The notes beneath the pieces are model-generated. The model worked only from the letters and a program-made list of their open reading frames with translations. It did no database searches and had not been told where the DNA came from. A program made the position numbers and the translations under genes. A stretch of DNA of 64,000 bases from Cunninghamia lanceolata (taxonomy: Eukaryota > Streptophyta > Pinopsida > Cupressales > Cupressaceae): positions 47,398,001 to 47,462,000 of the forward strand of contig BSBN01000809.1 of NCBI GenBank assembly GCA_027924645.1. The letters are read 5' to 3'. How positions within the stretch are numbered: position 1 is the first letter of the stretch; each line of letters begins with the position of its first letter. Shown here in pieces: positions 1-11,093 of this stretch.

Positions 1-668
1 ATGATGACCACTCTTGATAAGACCTTACCAAGACTTCCATGATAATGATTACAAGATGAACAATCAATCTGCAACCAATTTAATTCTGCACACACATCTT
101 GACATGATAAAGAATGAAGATCATCTTGTAAGGAATGAAGATGAAGACTATCCTCCTATTCCTGCACATAACACTTTTTGCAATATAATATCAAATCTAA
201 TATATTCAAAATCACAACTGAAACATACTGTAATAAACAAGAACTGCTGCCTCTTGATTTTGTCATTCAAATTAGCCCATTAACACAACACATCAACAAA
301 CTAACTTCATCATCAAGTTCTTCCTACAACACTTTGCAAAATCAAATGAAGAGATAAGTACTATGAATTGACTTTTTTTATTTATTTTCAGCCCATCAAC
401 CAACATATCCTAATATCTAATAAGAGCTCCTTGAAAACATCTTAAGCTCTTTTCCATGACAATCAATACTTCACAATATCAAGATCACATTGAATTGTTT
501 CACTGACATACACCTTCTAAAACTTCTTGGGGATAATTGATAGGACATGAACAACTCCCCCTAACTTCATGCCATATGTTATGCCACTGATGATGTAACT
601 TGTACAAGATGCACAAGTTTAGGCTTTATCTTCTCTTTGCTTTGTTTCATTGTCCAAAATTTTATAGG
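1..668. other. AT-rich left edge, possibly the 3' LTR end of the minus-strand copia
   Basis: No reading frame here resembles a known protein. A polypurine-tract-like sequence, read on the minus strand, lies at 554-565 (TTAGGGGGAGT). It is followed on that strand by TGTTCATG, which would suit the start of a 3' LTR running off the left edge. The same GGAGTTGTTCATG junction occurs near 4772-4785, which supports this reading. However, the rest of 1-553 does not obviously align with 4230-4782, so the LTR assignment is tentative. Confidence 0.3.
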
Positions 669-1064
669 TTATTTCTTCCTCCAAACTTTTTCAGCCTCTT
701 TCTTTTTCAAACCTTTCAAACCAGGTGAAGCAATTATGCAACTATGTGCTTTATGACCAAGATAGTTGCACAAATAACAAACTGTATTGTAATCATAATC
801 AAATGATTGATAATACCTTTTTGACATCCCTTGAGCTTTTATGTTATGCTTCCATGCAGGATCATACCTTCTATGCATTTTATAGCTTCTTTGTATGTGA
901 CCAACATTATTGCACTTGTAACATACAAGGTTAGTATTGCTTCTACAATTAACTGCTTTATGTCCAAAGTGATTATAGGTGTAACAATAACCATTAAATG
1001 AATAATTATACCTGTACATGTATGCTTGTCTTACAGGAGCAACCCTTCTCCTTTGATTGTTCAT
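669..1064 (-). pseudogene. Copia gag fragment with zinc knuckles
   Basis: A 131-codon open stretch on the minus strand holds three CX2CX4HX4C-type zinc knuckles, the nucleic-acid-binding module of retrotransposon gag proteins. Only the third (CYLCNYLGHKAHSC) is intact. The first has lost its second cysteine to tyrosine and the second has lost its last cysteine to tyrosine. The C-terminus is rich in lysine. It lies downstream, in minus-strand order, of a coiled-coil segment (1500-1700) and of a tRNA-Met-like primer site (2205-2216), which is the gag position of a minus-strand Ty1-copia element. No protease, integrase or RT follows before the left edge. The cysteine losses and missing pol show a dead copy. 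Lineage (SIRE/Maximus-like) is inferred from LTR features shared with the element at 15231-23265. Confidence 0.7.
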
Positions 1065-2204
1065 TTTTACTTCAAAAGCAACAGGATTAAGATCAATTTT
1101 TCTTCTAGGAGTCTCTCTAGCTTTAGAAGACTATACTTTTTCATAACTAGGTCTAGTAGTGTCCCCATGTTGTTTTTTATCCAGCATCTCATGTAACTTA
1201 CTTGTACTCTCTTCAAATTTTAGATTCTTTTCCAATTACTTCTTAACATCCTCAAGCTTTTTTCTTAAAGAGACTATTTCTTCTTCAAGCTTTTGACATT
1301 CAATTGTTTTAACTTCCAACTCAGACTTTGTCACATCATCTATCCTTTTAGCTTCCTCAATCCCTGTCTTCAAATTGATAATTGATTTATCTTATTCACT
1401 TACTTGATTCCTCAAATCCATAATCAGATTTCTAGTATCTTCAAGCTCTAAAGATATTCTTTTAAAATCTGAAATAACTTGGTCTTTGGATTCTTTTTCC
1501 TATTGTAGTTGCACATTTAGTCTCTGATTCTCCTTTTTGCATTTCTTGATTTCAGTCAGAGCACATATAAGCTCTCCTTCTATGTTAATTTCACATTCTT
1601 GTTCATCATACTCCTGATAGTAATCTTCATTTGAATTTGATTGGGTCTCATCTTTTTCATGTGATTGTCTTCTTTCAATGTCACTTTCTTTAGACACCAA
1701 GTTATCCTCTTCTTCACCATCATCTTGATAGATTTCTTATCAATTCTTTCCACACATCCTAAGTTGTTTCACAATGTAGAACCTTACAAGCAACTTTAGT
1801 AGATAATCATGATAGAATAGCTTTCTTTGCTGTATGATTGCATTTAAAAGCTTCATTTATCATTGGATGATTAAGCAAGAACAAAATAACCACTCTCAAT
1901 AGACAACCAAACACCATAACCTATAGAGGATAGATAAATTTGCATTCTAATGCACCAAACAGAAAAATCATAACCATCAAAGAAAGGAGCTTCTAAAACC
2001 TTTTCTTCTAATACAATATCAGATTAAACTTGGGGAAAATTTCTATCAACAGGTTCTATATCAACCTTTGAATTTGATAAATATGGAGACTTTTGACCAG
2101 TCTAAGACTTGACAATTTTCTTTTCTCTATTTCTTTTGAACTTACACATGGTACTCCACTCACAAGACCTACCCAAGCTAATTAAGCTTCTAAAGGGAAA
2201 CTAT
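1065..2204 (-). pseudogene. Degenerate 5' part of copia gag, coiled-coil region
   Basis: On the minus strand this stretch encodes broken segments rich in Lys, Glu, Leu and Ser, the longest at 1500-1700 (66 codons, with acidic and Gln/Asn runs). That composition suggests a coiled coil. The segments sit between the primer site and the zinc knuckles, so they are probably the N-terminal and middle parts of the same gag, now split by stops and frameshifts. An equivalent coiled-coil region precedes the knuckles in the element at 15231-23265. Confidence 0.45.
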
Positions 2205-2216
2205 GCTCTGATACCA
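2205..2216 (-). other. Primer binding site, initiator tRNA-Met type
   Basis: Read on the minus strand this is TGGTATCAGAGC, the classical plant retrotransposon primer site complementary to the 3' end of initiator tRNA-Met. It lies two bases inside the LTR edge at 2219, which fixes the element's strand and the side of its 5' LTR. Confidence 0.85.
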
Positions 2217-2218
2217 CT

Positions 2219-4782
2219 TGTTGGAGTCCAAGACAACATTGAGAGAGGGGGGATGAATCAGTGTTGTGTAAAAACTAGACAATCTAAAACTTATCAAAAT
2301 TGAGGGAGAATATGTTAACAATCAATAATCATATTTTGCATCAAGGAGATAAACATTGAATGTTTAGACTTGAAAGACAATCAACAACACACAATTTATG
2401 AAACAAGGACACAAAGAATTAGGAGTGGAAAACCCTCTAGGGGGAGAAAAACCACTCATGAATTGCCTCAATTGCTTAACTTTGAAAAGCTTTTTTACAG
2501 GGCCTCACTGGTTGATATATGTGTCTCACTGACAAATTAAAGGTCTCACTAACCTACAAGCCTCACTAGTTGATATATGTGTCTCACTAACAAATGAAAG
2601 GTCTCACAAACCTAAAAGCCTCACTGGTATACAAAGCCTCACTGGCAAATTCAACCACCATCAAAACATACTGTAAGGTGTACAAGAAATGATTGCCACT
2701 CAATCTGATTTGCACCATTGCATAACCTGTCTTCTCTTTTGCATATCTCTGTTCAATTATAACCTGAATATCAATTTCATTACCAATTTACCTGATACTC
2801 AATCAACTGCATATTATCTTTGTAAATTTGTTGCATAAGGATATCATCATTTCTGCATTTTGGTCCTCACACCAACTCTCACATAATCAATGTACTTGCA
2901 ACATAATTATATGCAAAATCTAAAAACCTTTTCATATTCCTGCAATTCCATCTTTTCACACAACACCTACAATAAAATTATAAACAAAAGGACTCTTGGA
3001 ATTCCTCTCCTCTGCATATTCATCTTCTTCAATTCTCATCTTCTCTGTATAGGACATTTCTTGTGTGAGAAAAATAAAATCTTTCTCAGAATTTGATCTT
3101 CCTGAATTGACTTTTTATTTTTCTTTTCTCTGTAAATGTAAAAGTTAGAAAACATATGTATTTATCTTTTGCAAAAATCCTTAATCAAACCACCCCAATA
3201 AAATCTCTTTGCTCAATCACATGAAGTCCTTTCACCTACAAAGAAAAAAATGACGTATTGCTTCTCTTCAATCAAATTGTCTCACATTTCTTTTTCCAAG
3301 ATCTCATAAGAAAAAATCTCTTCAAAAACCATTTTTGTTCTCCAATTTTTTTTTCATAATATATCTTCAATAATAAATCAATCTCATCATCTTCTCAAAA
3401 ATATAATCTTCTCACAAAAATGTCTTCCAAAAATAATTTCCAATATAATAGAATGTCTTCAAAAAAACTTTCTAATATAAACCCCTTAAATCCCAAGAGA
3501 GAGAGTGAGATCAATATGTGTTTCAAACAGAAACAAAGCTTTAAAAAATTCCTCAAAATACTCAAAAGATCTCTTTAAAAAAAATCTTATAAAATCCTAT
3601 TTACTTGATGTCATAAAAAGATGACATTTAGAAAGCCATCGAATTAGGAGATAAAAAAGACAAAGTTTTTAAATTAAAAAACAAAGCCAATGATGACTTA
3701 TTCACATTCCCCAATAGACTTTCTTTTTGGGTTTTTAGCACTCAACCTATTTTAAATCATAACTATTGGCACCTAATGCATATAAATGAAGGCTGATGTA
3801 GTATAAACTAGGAGAGGAGGCCGGTTTTCATAATGAACTAAAACCCCTTTAACAAGTCATGATAAGTGGATTGACTTGTGATAACATGTCACTGACTTTT
3901 TGTAACATAAAGTGATTTTATTTATATGATGGGCAGAGAGAAGTGAATAATGTGAGGTTTATATTAGGATTTTAGGATCTTCTATGTATACTTTTGTCTT
4001 AGATAGGATTTGATAATTTTGACATTAGGTAATAAACCTTAATTTCTAACAAAGCTTTTTGTAGGTAGCAAAGTATGAATAGGATTCTTGAAAATAGAAG
4101 AGGGACGATTTCAAGAGACTAAATATGGGTCTTTGAAAATAACTCTTTTAGGAAACCTTAAACACAAACTTAGATCACTCCAAGACTTCACCTTCATGAC
4201 ATCAACCTGCCTAATATGTATCTTTCATCAACTATAAACATATTATAACCTTTGATTCTCTTGATCATATCAACTTCAAATCAGATGATCATTTTGAAGC
4301 ACAACATGAAACAAATCATGAACATTAAGCATGATTCTTCACAACCTCCAATTACTGAAATCAAACCATCCATACATCCTCATGAAGACATTATGTCATG
4401 TGAATAAACTCTTGATGTAACACATTATAAGTACATCAATCAAGCATGATGAACAACCATAGATGTTCAACAACAAGATCTTTCAACTAATAAGATCAAA
4501 CAAGAAGGTCAACAACAAGATGCCAAGAATCATGACAACATCTAAACCTTGTCTTTCTTACCTTGCTGATTATTATCACCATGACACTTTAACTTTTATT
4601 TTGAACAACACTGAACATCTTGCTACCCCTATGAACATGCATTGTGATCAAATATGAACCCAAGATCCTGTCATCAACAAGATGATCAAATATGAACCAA
4701 TATAAACACCAAACATGAGTATCCATCCTGAGGCAACATTAAGATATCCTGATCAAACAAACCATGAAGATGAACATGAACA
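2219..4782 (-). mobile_element. 5' LTR of minus-strand copia element (outer end uncertain)
   Basis: The inner boundary is clear: plus-strand TGTTGGAGTCC begins two bases beyond the primer site. Inside are a paired motif at 2422-2456 (GTGGAAAACCC ... GAGAAAAACCAC) and several copies of a GCCTCACTG-like unit at 2503-2645; both have counterparts in the LTRs at 15231 and 21737. The outer end at 4782 (plus-strand ...CATGAACA) is inferred from a GGAGTTGTTCATG junction shared with position 553 and from a copia polypurine/3'-UTR-like motif just beyond it at 4821-4850. An LTR of about 2.56 kb would be long but is seen in this lineage. No coding signal was found. Confidence 0.5.
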
Positions 4783-4850
4783 ACTCCTGTCAAAACCAAC
4801 ACATTAAAAACCTACAAGACCTTTTTGACATCAATGACAATCAATCTCCA
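4783..4850 (-). other. Copia 3'-UTR-like segment at a chimeric junction
   Basis: The plus-strand motif TTTTTGACATCAATGACAA here closely matches the polypurine-tract regions of the element at 15231-23265 (CTTTGACATCAATGG near 16909, CTTTGGCATTGATGG near 16788). It therefore looks like the 3' end of a minus-strand copia element joined directly to the truncated gypsy integrase at 4851. Confidence 0.4.
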
Positions 4851-5444
4851 TCACTTCTTACATGGTATAAAATGCACCATTTTTAAAAATCTATCAACTA
4901 CAACAAATATTGAATCATTACCCCTTTGTGTCTGAGGTAAACCCAAAACAAAGTCCATACTCATAGAATCCCAAGGCTTGGTTGGAACTGGTAATGGCTG
5001 ATATAGTCCAGCATTTTGACTTCTTCCTTTAGCATGTTGACAAATTCTGCACCTTTCCACATATCTTCTCACATCTATCTTCATCCTTGGCTAATAATAA
5101 TGAGTGCTTAGTTACTGAAAAGTCTTATCCTGTCCAAAGTTACCAGCAAGACTACCTCTATGTTTTTCCTTCAACAAATTATCTCTCATGGAGCCTCTAC
5201 AAATACATAACTTATTTTCCTTAAACAACAAACCTTCTTGTATCATATAATTGATCCATGGTTCTTTATTCCTAGAAAAAGGATCATTGCAAGCTACAAA
5301 TGCTTCTCCAAAATCTGCATCTTCTGCATACAACTCTTTCAAACTTTCAAATCCCACACTGTTAGTCTTTATCTCACATAACAACAAATTTTTCCTACTT
5401 AAAGAATCAACCACTTTATTCATTTGACCACTTTTATGCTTCAA
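4851..5444 (-). pseudogene. Ty3-gypsy integrase, N-terminal part (truncated)
   Basis: Two open segments on the minus strand (5112-5444 and 4851-5084) cover the end of the RNase H linker, the zinc-binding region and the start of the integrase catalytic core. Visible landmarks are HRGSLAGNFGQDKT (the decayed H2C2 approach), CRICQHAKG (the CX2C half of the HHCC zinc site), and [14 protein letters not shown], which contains the first catalytic Asp. Coding similarity stops after VHFIPCKK at 4851, so the other two acidic residues and any C-terminal chromodomain are missing. A stop codon separates the two segments. Integrase would insert element cDNA; this copy cannot be active. Confidence 0.85.
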
Positions 5445-5710
5445 AACAAAATTAAAACTTTAAATATACTCAACCCACTTAGCATGTCTTTGATTCATTT
5501 TGTGCTGGCTATTGATGAATTGCAAAGCATGATTATCCATATACACAATGAATTCTTTGGGCAAAAGATAATGTCTCCATTTCTTGAGGGACTGAACCAA
5601 AGCATAAAATTCCAAATCATAAGAAGAATACTTTCTTTTTGCATCATTTAATTTCTCACTAAAATAAACAACTGGCTTTCCCTCTTAACTTAAAACTGCC
5701 CCAATAGCCA
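5445..5710 (-). pseudogene. Ty3-gypsy RNase H domain
   Basis: In the minus-strand frame one reads PVVYFSEKLNDAKRKYSSYD, then FYALVQSLKKWRHYLLPKEF and FINSQHKMNQRHAKWVEY. These are the standard motifs of the RNase H domain fused behind gypsy reverse transcriptase. In the element it would remove the RNA template during reverse transcription. An in-frame stop follows the last motif, about ten codons before the segment that starts at 5444. Confidence 0.85.
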
Positions 5711-6734
5711 AACCACTAGCATCACATTCTACTCACTTTATCAAAATCTGGCAAAACAAGTATGGGCTGTTCACTCACCTTTTTTCTTGAGAAATTTGAA
5801 ATTTTCTTCAGCCTCTTTAGTCCACACAAATGGTCTTTTACTTCCCTTAATAGTCTCCAATATAGGTGCTACAACATGACTGAAATTTCTTATAAACTTT
5901 TTGTAAAAACTAGAAAGACCATGAAAACTTCTTACCTCCATGATACTCCTTGGTGATGGCCAATCAAGTATAGCCTAAACCTTCTCCTTAACACACATTT
6001 ATTCAAATTAATTTGCAACTTCTCTTCCTATAGTCTCTTCATAACCTACCTCATATGCTCAAGGTGCTCCTCTTTTGACCTGCTAAACATCGAAATGTCA
6101 TCCAAAAACACAACCACAAATTTTCAATAAATGGTTTCAAAACCTCATTCATTAATCACATAAAAGTACTAGGAGCATTAGACAACCCAAAAGGCATAAC
6201 CAACCATTCATACAACCCATCACTAGTCTTAAAAGAAGTTTTCCACTCATCCCCTGGTCGGATTCTAATTTGGTGATAACTACTTTTTAAATCTATCTTA
6301 GAAAAATACATTGACCCACTCAAACAATCCACTAAATCTTCAATCCTAGGTATGGGAAACCTATATCTTATGGTAATTTTATTTATTGCCCTTGAATCAG
6401 TACACATACACCATTCTCCTCCTTTCTTTGGCACCAACACTGCAGGAACAACACAAGGGCTTAGACTTTCTCTTATCAAGCCTTTCTCCAAAAGTTCTGC
6501 CACTTGCTTCCTTATCTCTTCATTCTCCATATGTGTTAATCTGTATGCATCTTTATTTGGAAGGTTCACACTTGGAATCAAATCCATATGATGGCTTATG
6601 CTTCTAATAGGAGACAATTCATTAGGCAAATCATTTGCAACAATATCCATATTCTCATTCAACATGTCTTGTATATCAATAGGCAAATCATCCAACTTTG
6701 TAGAAGTCATTACATAGTGTGGTTTAGGAACCAA
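5711..6734 (-). pseudogene. Ty3-gypsy reverse transcriptase
   Basis: The first 192 codons (6156-6734) hold the RT N-terminus: ELLEKGLIRESLSPCVVPAV, LVPKKGGEWCMCTDSRAINK, RFPIPRIEDLVDCL, the motif A stretch FSKIDLKSSYHQ with a catalytic Asp, then WKTSF and LVMPFGLSNAPSTFM. A frame change follows. The catalytic box continues at about 6088-6111 as VFLDDIS (Tyr of the usual YxDD replaced by Phe), then the SKEEHLEHMR stretch. Several stops interrupt the connection region. The motif wording resembles chromovirus-type plant gypsy elements (inference). It would copy element RNA into cDNA; the frameshifts show a dead copy. Confidence 0.9.
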
Positions 6735-7311
6735 AGCAAAACCAATTTATTCATTCTTCAAATCTTTCAAGAATTCTTTACCACTTACCATCATCGCCTA
6801 ATTACTGCTACTACTCCTCTTCTTTCTCCTTTATGGGTAGCAAGGTATGCTTCTCTCCATCCTTCATAATGGTATAGGTATTCTCCTTTCCATCATGGAC
6901 TAAACTTCTGTCAAATTGCCATGGTCTTCCAAGCAAAACATGGCACACATCCATGGGCATTATATCACACAAAACACAATCTTTATAACTACCAATCTAA
7001 AAATCAACATAGGCCTACTCACTAACCAATATTTGATGGCTTTTTTGTAACCAAGTTACCTTATATGGAGTTGGGTGTTTAATCCTTTTAAGATCTAGCT
7101 TTTCTACCATTTTAGTGGCAACAATATTGTTAGTACTACCAGTATCTATAATGAGCTTAAAACATTTACCATGTGACTTACACTTTGTTTTGAACAAGGC
7201 TTTCCTTTGAATTGGCTCTTGACTTTCCTTCTGTGGCTTTAACAATTCTCTCTTAAGCATCAAGGACTCTCCTGATTCTGCTCCATCCTTGTGATGTACT
7301 AGAGATCCCAC
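6735..7311 (-). pseudogene. Ty3-gypsy aspartic protease
   Basis: The segment 7015-7311 carries the active-site motif IIDTGSTNN (catalytic Asp codon at 7144-7146), then a hydrophobic stretch ending KLDL. After in-frame stops the fold continues as DIMPMDVCHVLLGRPWQFDR at roughly 6885-6950, the usual C-terminal signature of plant gypsy proteases. The domain lies between the gag zinc knuckle and RT, as expected. It would cleave the gag-pol polyprotein. Nonsense codons interrupt the frame, so the copy is inactive. Confidence 0.85.
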
Positions 7312-8366
7312 ACTTTCTTGGTCAGCCTAAACAACTTGATTGCTCCTTTCAAATTTTGAGTGTCCTCCTTGTGATGATTCAGTACAGTCCCAACTCTTGT
7401 GTCCAAATTGATTGCACTTGCAACATCTTCTGGAAAATCCTCTTCCTCTACCTTGTGAACCACCTCTTCCATAAGATCTCTCATTGTTGACTATTCCACT
7501 TGAACTTCCAGCTTCTTCACTTTGATGATGTTGCTGTCCTCTACCAGATTGTTGCCCCCTTCCTTTACAATCTCTTCCTCTCTTCTTTTCTTGTTGACTT
7601 TGCTTCCTTTGTAGCTTCTCTTCTACCATTAAGGCAAGTTGGTAAGCCTCTTCTAGGCTCTTTAGAGACAAAAGACTCATTTCATCTTGTAGACTATATC
7701 TTAGACCATTCACATAACATGCTATCTTCTCCACATCTTCTTCAGCATGCCTAGACCTAATTATAAGCTTGTAAAATTCTTCTGTATAATCTTGAACACA
7801 GACATATCTTTTTGCTTCAAATTTTGTAATCTCTTAAAGAGATTTGCTTGATAATCACTGGGAAGAAACTTGGCCTTCAACTTAGCCACCATCCTATCCC
7901 ATGAGTTAATCTTTTCCTTATTGTTCTTTCTTCTTTCAATTTAGACAAAGTCCCACCACATGGTAGCATGACCTTTCAATCTTGTGCATGAAAACTTTAC
8001 TCTTTTCTCTTTTGCTACATCCTCATTTTCAAAATATTTGTCCAAGTCATTAATCCAATCAATTAAGTCTTCACCATTGAGGCTTCCAGCATAAGTAGGA
8101 ACATCAATCTTGGGTTTGGATCCCAAATTCATGACTGACCTTATCAGCCTTTCACCAAATTCATCTCCTGGGTCTACATGTCCTTCTTTATTTCCTTCTC
8201 TTTGGGGTTCTTCTTCCTCCTCATTTAAATTTTCAATATCAGGGTTTCCTCTTCTCTATGCCCTCTCAAGAGAATCTAACCTTTCAATCAGATTCTGCAT
8301 CAAATTAGGGTCACCATGATCCCTTCGACCTCTGCCTCGGCCTTTGCCCATCCTTCTTAGAGGCAT
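7312..8366 (-). pseudogene. Ty3-gypsy gag
   Basis: The polyprotein probably starts at the ATG at 8364-8366: a basic Gly/Arg-rich N-terminus (GKGRGRGRRD), then an acidic EEEEEP stretch. An in-frame TAG interrupts near 8260. The retrotransposon gag core follows at 7941-8132 (PTYAGSLNGEDLIDWINDL, KGHATMWWDFV), then LKSLEEAYQLALMVEEKL, a Gly/Arg/Gln-rich linker, and a single intact knuckle CCKCNQFGHKSWDC at about 7390-7430. This domain order and the single knuckle are normal for plant gypsy elements. Gag forms the virus-like particle that carries the element RNA. Frame changes near 7800-7940 and the internal stop show decay. Confidence 0.87.
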
Positions 8367-8397
8367 ATTGACTACTTTCAATACCCAATCTCAACTT

Positions 8398-8410
8398 GGC
8401 TCTGATACCA
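8398..8410 (-). other. Primer binding site of the gypsy element
   Basis: On the minus strand this reads TGGTATCAGAGCC, a perfect initiator tRNA-Met-type primer site. It is three bases inside the 5' LTR edge at 8414 and just before the gag start. Confidence 0.9.
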
Positions 8411-8413
8411 AAC

Positions 8414-9373
8414 TGATGGCACTCCTTGCTAGTCACCGTTCACAAACCCACTTTCAAAAATCAGACCCAATAAGAAATGGAGAAAATGACAGGAGATTAG
8501 GCAAGCTTCTGTCTCGACTTCACAATTCCAATACAAAGAAATTGATCTTACAACAACAAAATACTCAGAAAGAGATATACTTTATCAGTTGATATTTCTA
8601 TTTGAAACAATATTACATATTCAAAATATTCGGCCCACCTGTTGCCCTCACAATGCAAGAATTCAAAGAAATGAATTATACCAAACTAGGTTCTATCCAA
8701 TCAGTTCTGTTTGAACCATCACCTTATTTTCTCTTTCACCACAGCTCCTCTCCCAGATAGTCAGCCTCATTCTATCTATTCCCCTCCTCTTGACCAGCTG
8801 CAAATGCCTTTAAATGTATCGTTTAATCAATTTTGAGAATTACAGAGAGAGAAATTGAACTCCAACTGCTGCTGCCATAAAGTAATCATCGCCACCACAA
8901 AGAAAATAGAGTCACCAAAGAGAATGTAGACCACAATAGGCTCATGAAATGGAGCTATCAATGCAAAGATTGCCCATGAAATGTGTGGCTTAAGCAAATT
9001 TATTGATGTTTCTAATAATGGCCGAACCACAAAAGAAAGAAAGAAAAACATAACAAATCCTCTTAATGGCCTTGTCAGTGGGGTCCATCTTTATTATGCA
9101 TGATAGGAGGCTTTTTAATTCTTTCTAACTGAAGATAACTGCCAGCCACTACCTCCCCACAAAATAGTAGAAATATAAATGTTTTAGAAATGGTCAACAA
9201 AGATAGTAAGGCGAATAAGTTTTGGCAATAGGAAGTTCAAGAATGCAAAGCGACAGGAGCTTCAAACACACCAAAAATTATAGAACAAGAATCCTGCTTT
9301 ATTAACAAAAGAAAACCAAAATATTAAAAATAAATAAAACCAAAATTGAAAGAGGCAAGATGCCCCTGCATCA
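8414..9373 (-). mobile_element. 5' LTR of the minus-strand gypsy element
   Basis: The LTR is 960 bp, bounded by a 5-base inverted terminal repeat (plus-strand TGATG ... CATCA). Its inner edge abuts the primer site. Its outer edge abuts copia RNase H coding sequence, read on the minus strand as WISKKQPTVSLF and then cut off. The flanking five plus-strand bases are AAAAG. The matching 3' LTR and second target copy are absent, because the element is truncated within integrase at 4851. Confidence 0.75.
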
Positions 9374-10690
9374 AAAAGAGACACTGTAGGTTGTTTCTTA
9401 CTTATCCAACTAACTACACCACCAATAGAGTGAACACATAGCCAGTTGTAGACCTCTTGTAGTATAGTTCTCTAGAACAATCAAAATCAATGAAGCCATG
9501 TAAATAAATTACCTTACCCACATTATTATTCTCATGATAGAAAATATATTAGTAATTTGAAGTTCCTCAAAAATATATGAACACTCACTTAACATAGGTC
9601 CAATTTTCCTTACCAAGGTTAGACATAAAGCTACTTTGAACTCCCACTACATGGGTAATATATGGTCTTGTGTATAGAATTACATACATAAGACTTCCAA
9701 CAAAACTAGAACAAGAAATATATACATCTCTTCATGATAATAATCTAATTTGGGACACTGGACCAAAGAAAGCCTAGTGCCTACAAGTAAAGGAATACAT
9801 ATTGGCTTACAATCCTCTATTGTAAATCTCAACAAAATTGTGTCAATATGTTTCTTTTGATTTAATCAAATCCTTCTATTAACCTAATCCCTACATATTT
9901 CCATACAAATAATATATTTAGTAGCCCCTAAATATTTTATATCAAAAGTATTAGAGAGATTTTTTAAGTTCCTAATAAATGGCATGTTAAGAACATACAA
10001 GACAATAATTAGTAATCATAATTTAAAATAGCCATAGGAGAAAATATCTCACCAAAATCCACTCTCTCAACTTGGAAGTAACCTTTAGCCACTAATCAAG
10101 CTTTGTACCTCTCCAACTTACCATATTCTCTAAATCTCTTTATGAATACCTACTTGAAACTAGAGGGATTCCTAACCTCGATCCGTCTCAACTAGGTTCC
10201 AAGTCTCACATTTTTCTAAGGCCTTCATTTCTTCTTTCATGGCCTCCAACCAAGACTCATGGTCCTCTAAAGATAGAGATTCCTGCATGGACCTAGGTTC
10301 ATTGTTAGTACATGATAATGTAAATACATGATTGAAATTAGGTGGGCTATACATTTCAATAAGTCTCTATTGTCTATTATACATTGTTAGAGGTGTAAAA
10401 AGGGGATCCTATCAATCCTCACCTAAATTGTCATTATTGTTGTTATACATGTGCATCTTCCTTCTCTTTATTCCTAGTTTCAAAATGCATAGTCTTCTTC
10501 AATTTTTCTTCAGGCTCTTCAAAATCTTTTAATACTTCATATTCTCTAAAATTAGCATCCTTAGAATGAACTATTTTCAATGCTATGCTATCCCAAATCT
10601 TATAATATTTTATACTCTCTCCATAACCCATTAAAACACACTTAGCCTTGAAATATAAATTAGAATAATAAGAACAAAATCGCATACATT
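9374..10690 (-). pseudogene. Ty1-copia integrase end, RT and RNase H remnant, interrupted by the gypsy LTR
   Basis: Reading down the minus strand: KCVLMGYGESIKYYKIWDS (C-terminal integrase region) from about 10650; SLSLEDHESWLEAMKEEMKA and CETWNLVE (RT entry) at 10180-10290; FREYGKLERYKA and LVAKGYFQVERVDFGEIFSP at 10040-10160; then, after a deletion, KKHIDTILLRF and EDCKPICIPL around 9780-9870. The RNase H motif RSTTGYVFTL is near 9425-9455 and SWISKKQPTVSLF ends at 9374. The catalytic YVDD region is missing and many stops are present. The gypsy element inserted into the final motif, so this copia is older than the gypsy. Confidence 0.8.
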
Positions 10691-11093
10691 TGTAATTTCA
10701 TGCTACATTTTGAACCTACGTTGAAATTCATCCCCTTAGTATATTTCTAGGCTCATTTTATCCCTTTTTCTAGTGTTTTCCCACCCACAATGTTGAGTTT
10801 GTGTTTGTTTTGTATCTCTTGTGTTCATTTTCATGCAATTGTGCTAAATTGTCTTCTTTTCCTTTTTGTTCTAAGATTTTTGGAGACTTCAAAAACTAAA
10901 GTTTCCTATATGTGAGTGTGATGTGTGGACATCTATGCAATGTGCTAGCATCACGTGATTGTTTATCATGTAGTGATCATTTCTAAGTGTTTTCCACCAC
11001 TTTGCTTGCATGTGTGAGTTTTTGTAATTCCTTTGTTGTGAGACCGAATGATTTTTTTGACCCTTTGTCTTCCTTATTTTCCCTCTAAATTGT
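10691..11093. other. Unassigned AT-rich sequence
   Basis: Beyond the broken copia edge at about 10690 no coding motif, LTR edge or repeat could be recognised. The copia integrase sequence does not continue here, so 10690 is a deletion or recombination edge. Confidence 0.4.

Noticed and set aside
1..553. A complete 3' LTR matching 2219-4782
   Set aside because: Only the junction motif is shared. The remaining sequence could not be aligned by eye, so only a tentative edge is reported.
6352..6869. Plus-strand open frames over the gypsy RT
   Set aside because: They are antisense shadows. The minus strand carries unmistakable RT motifs over the same bases.
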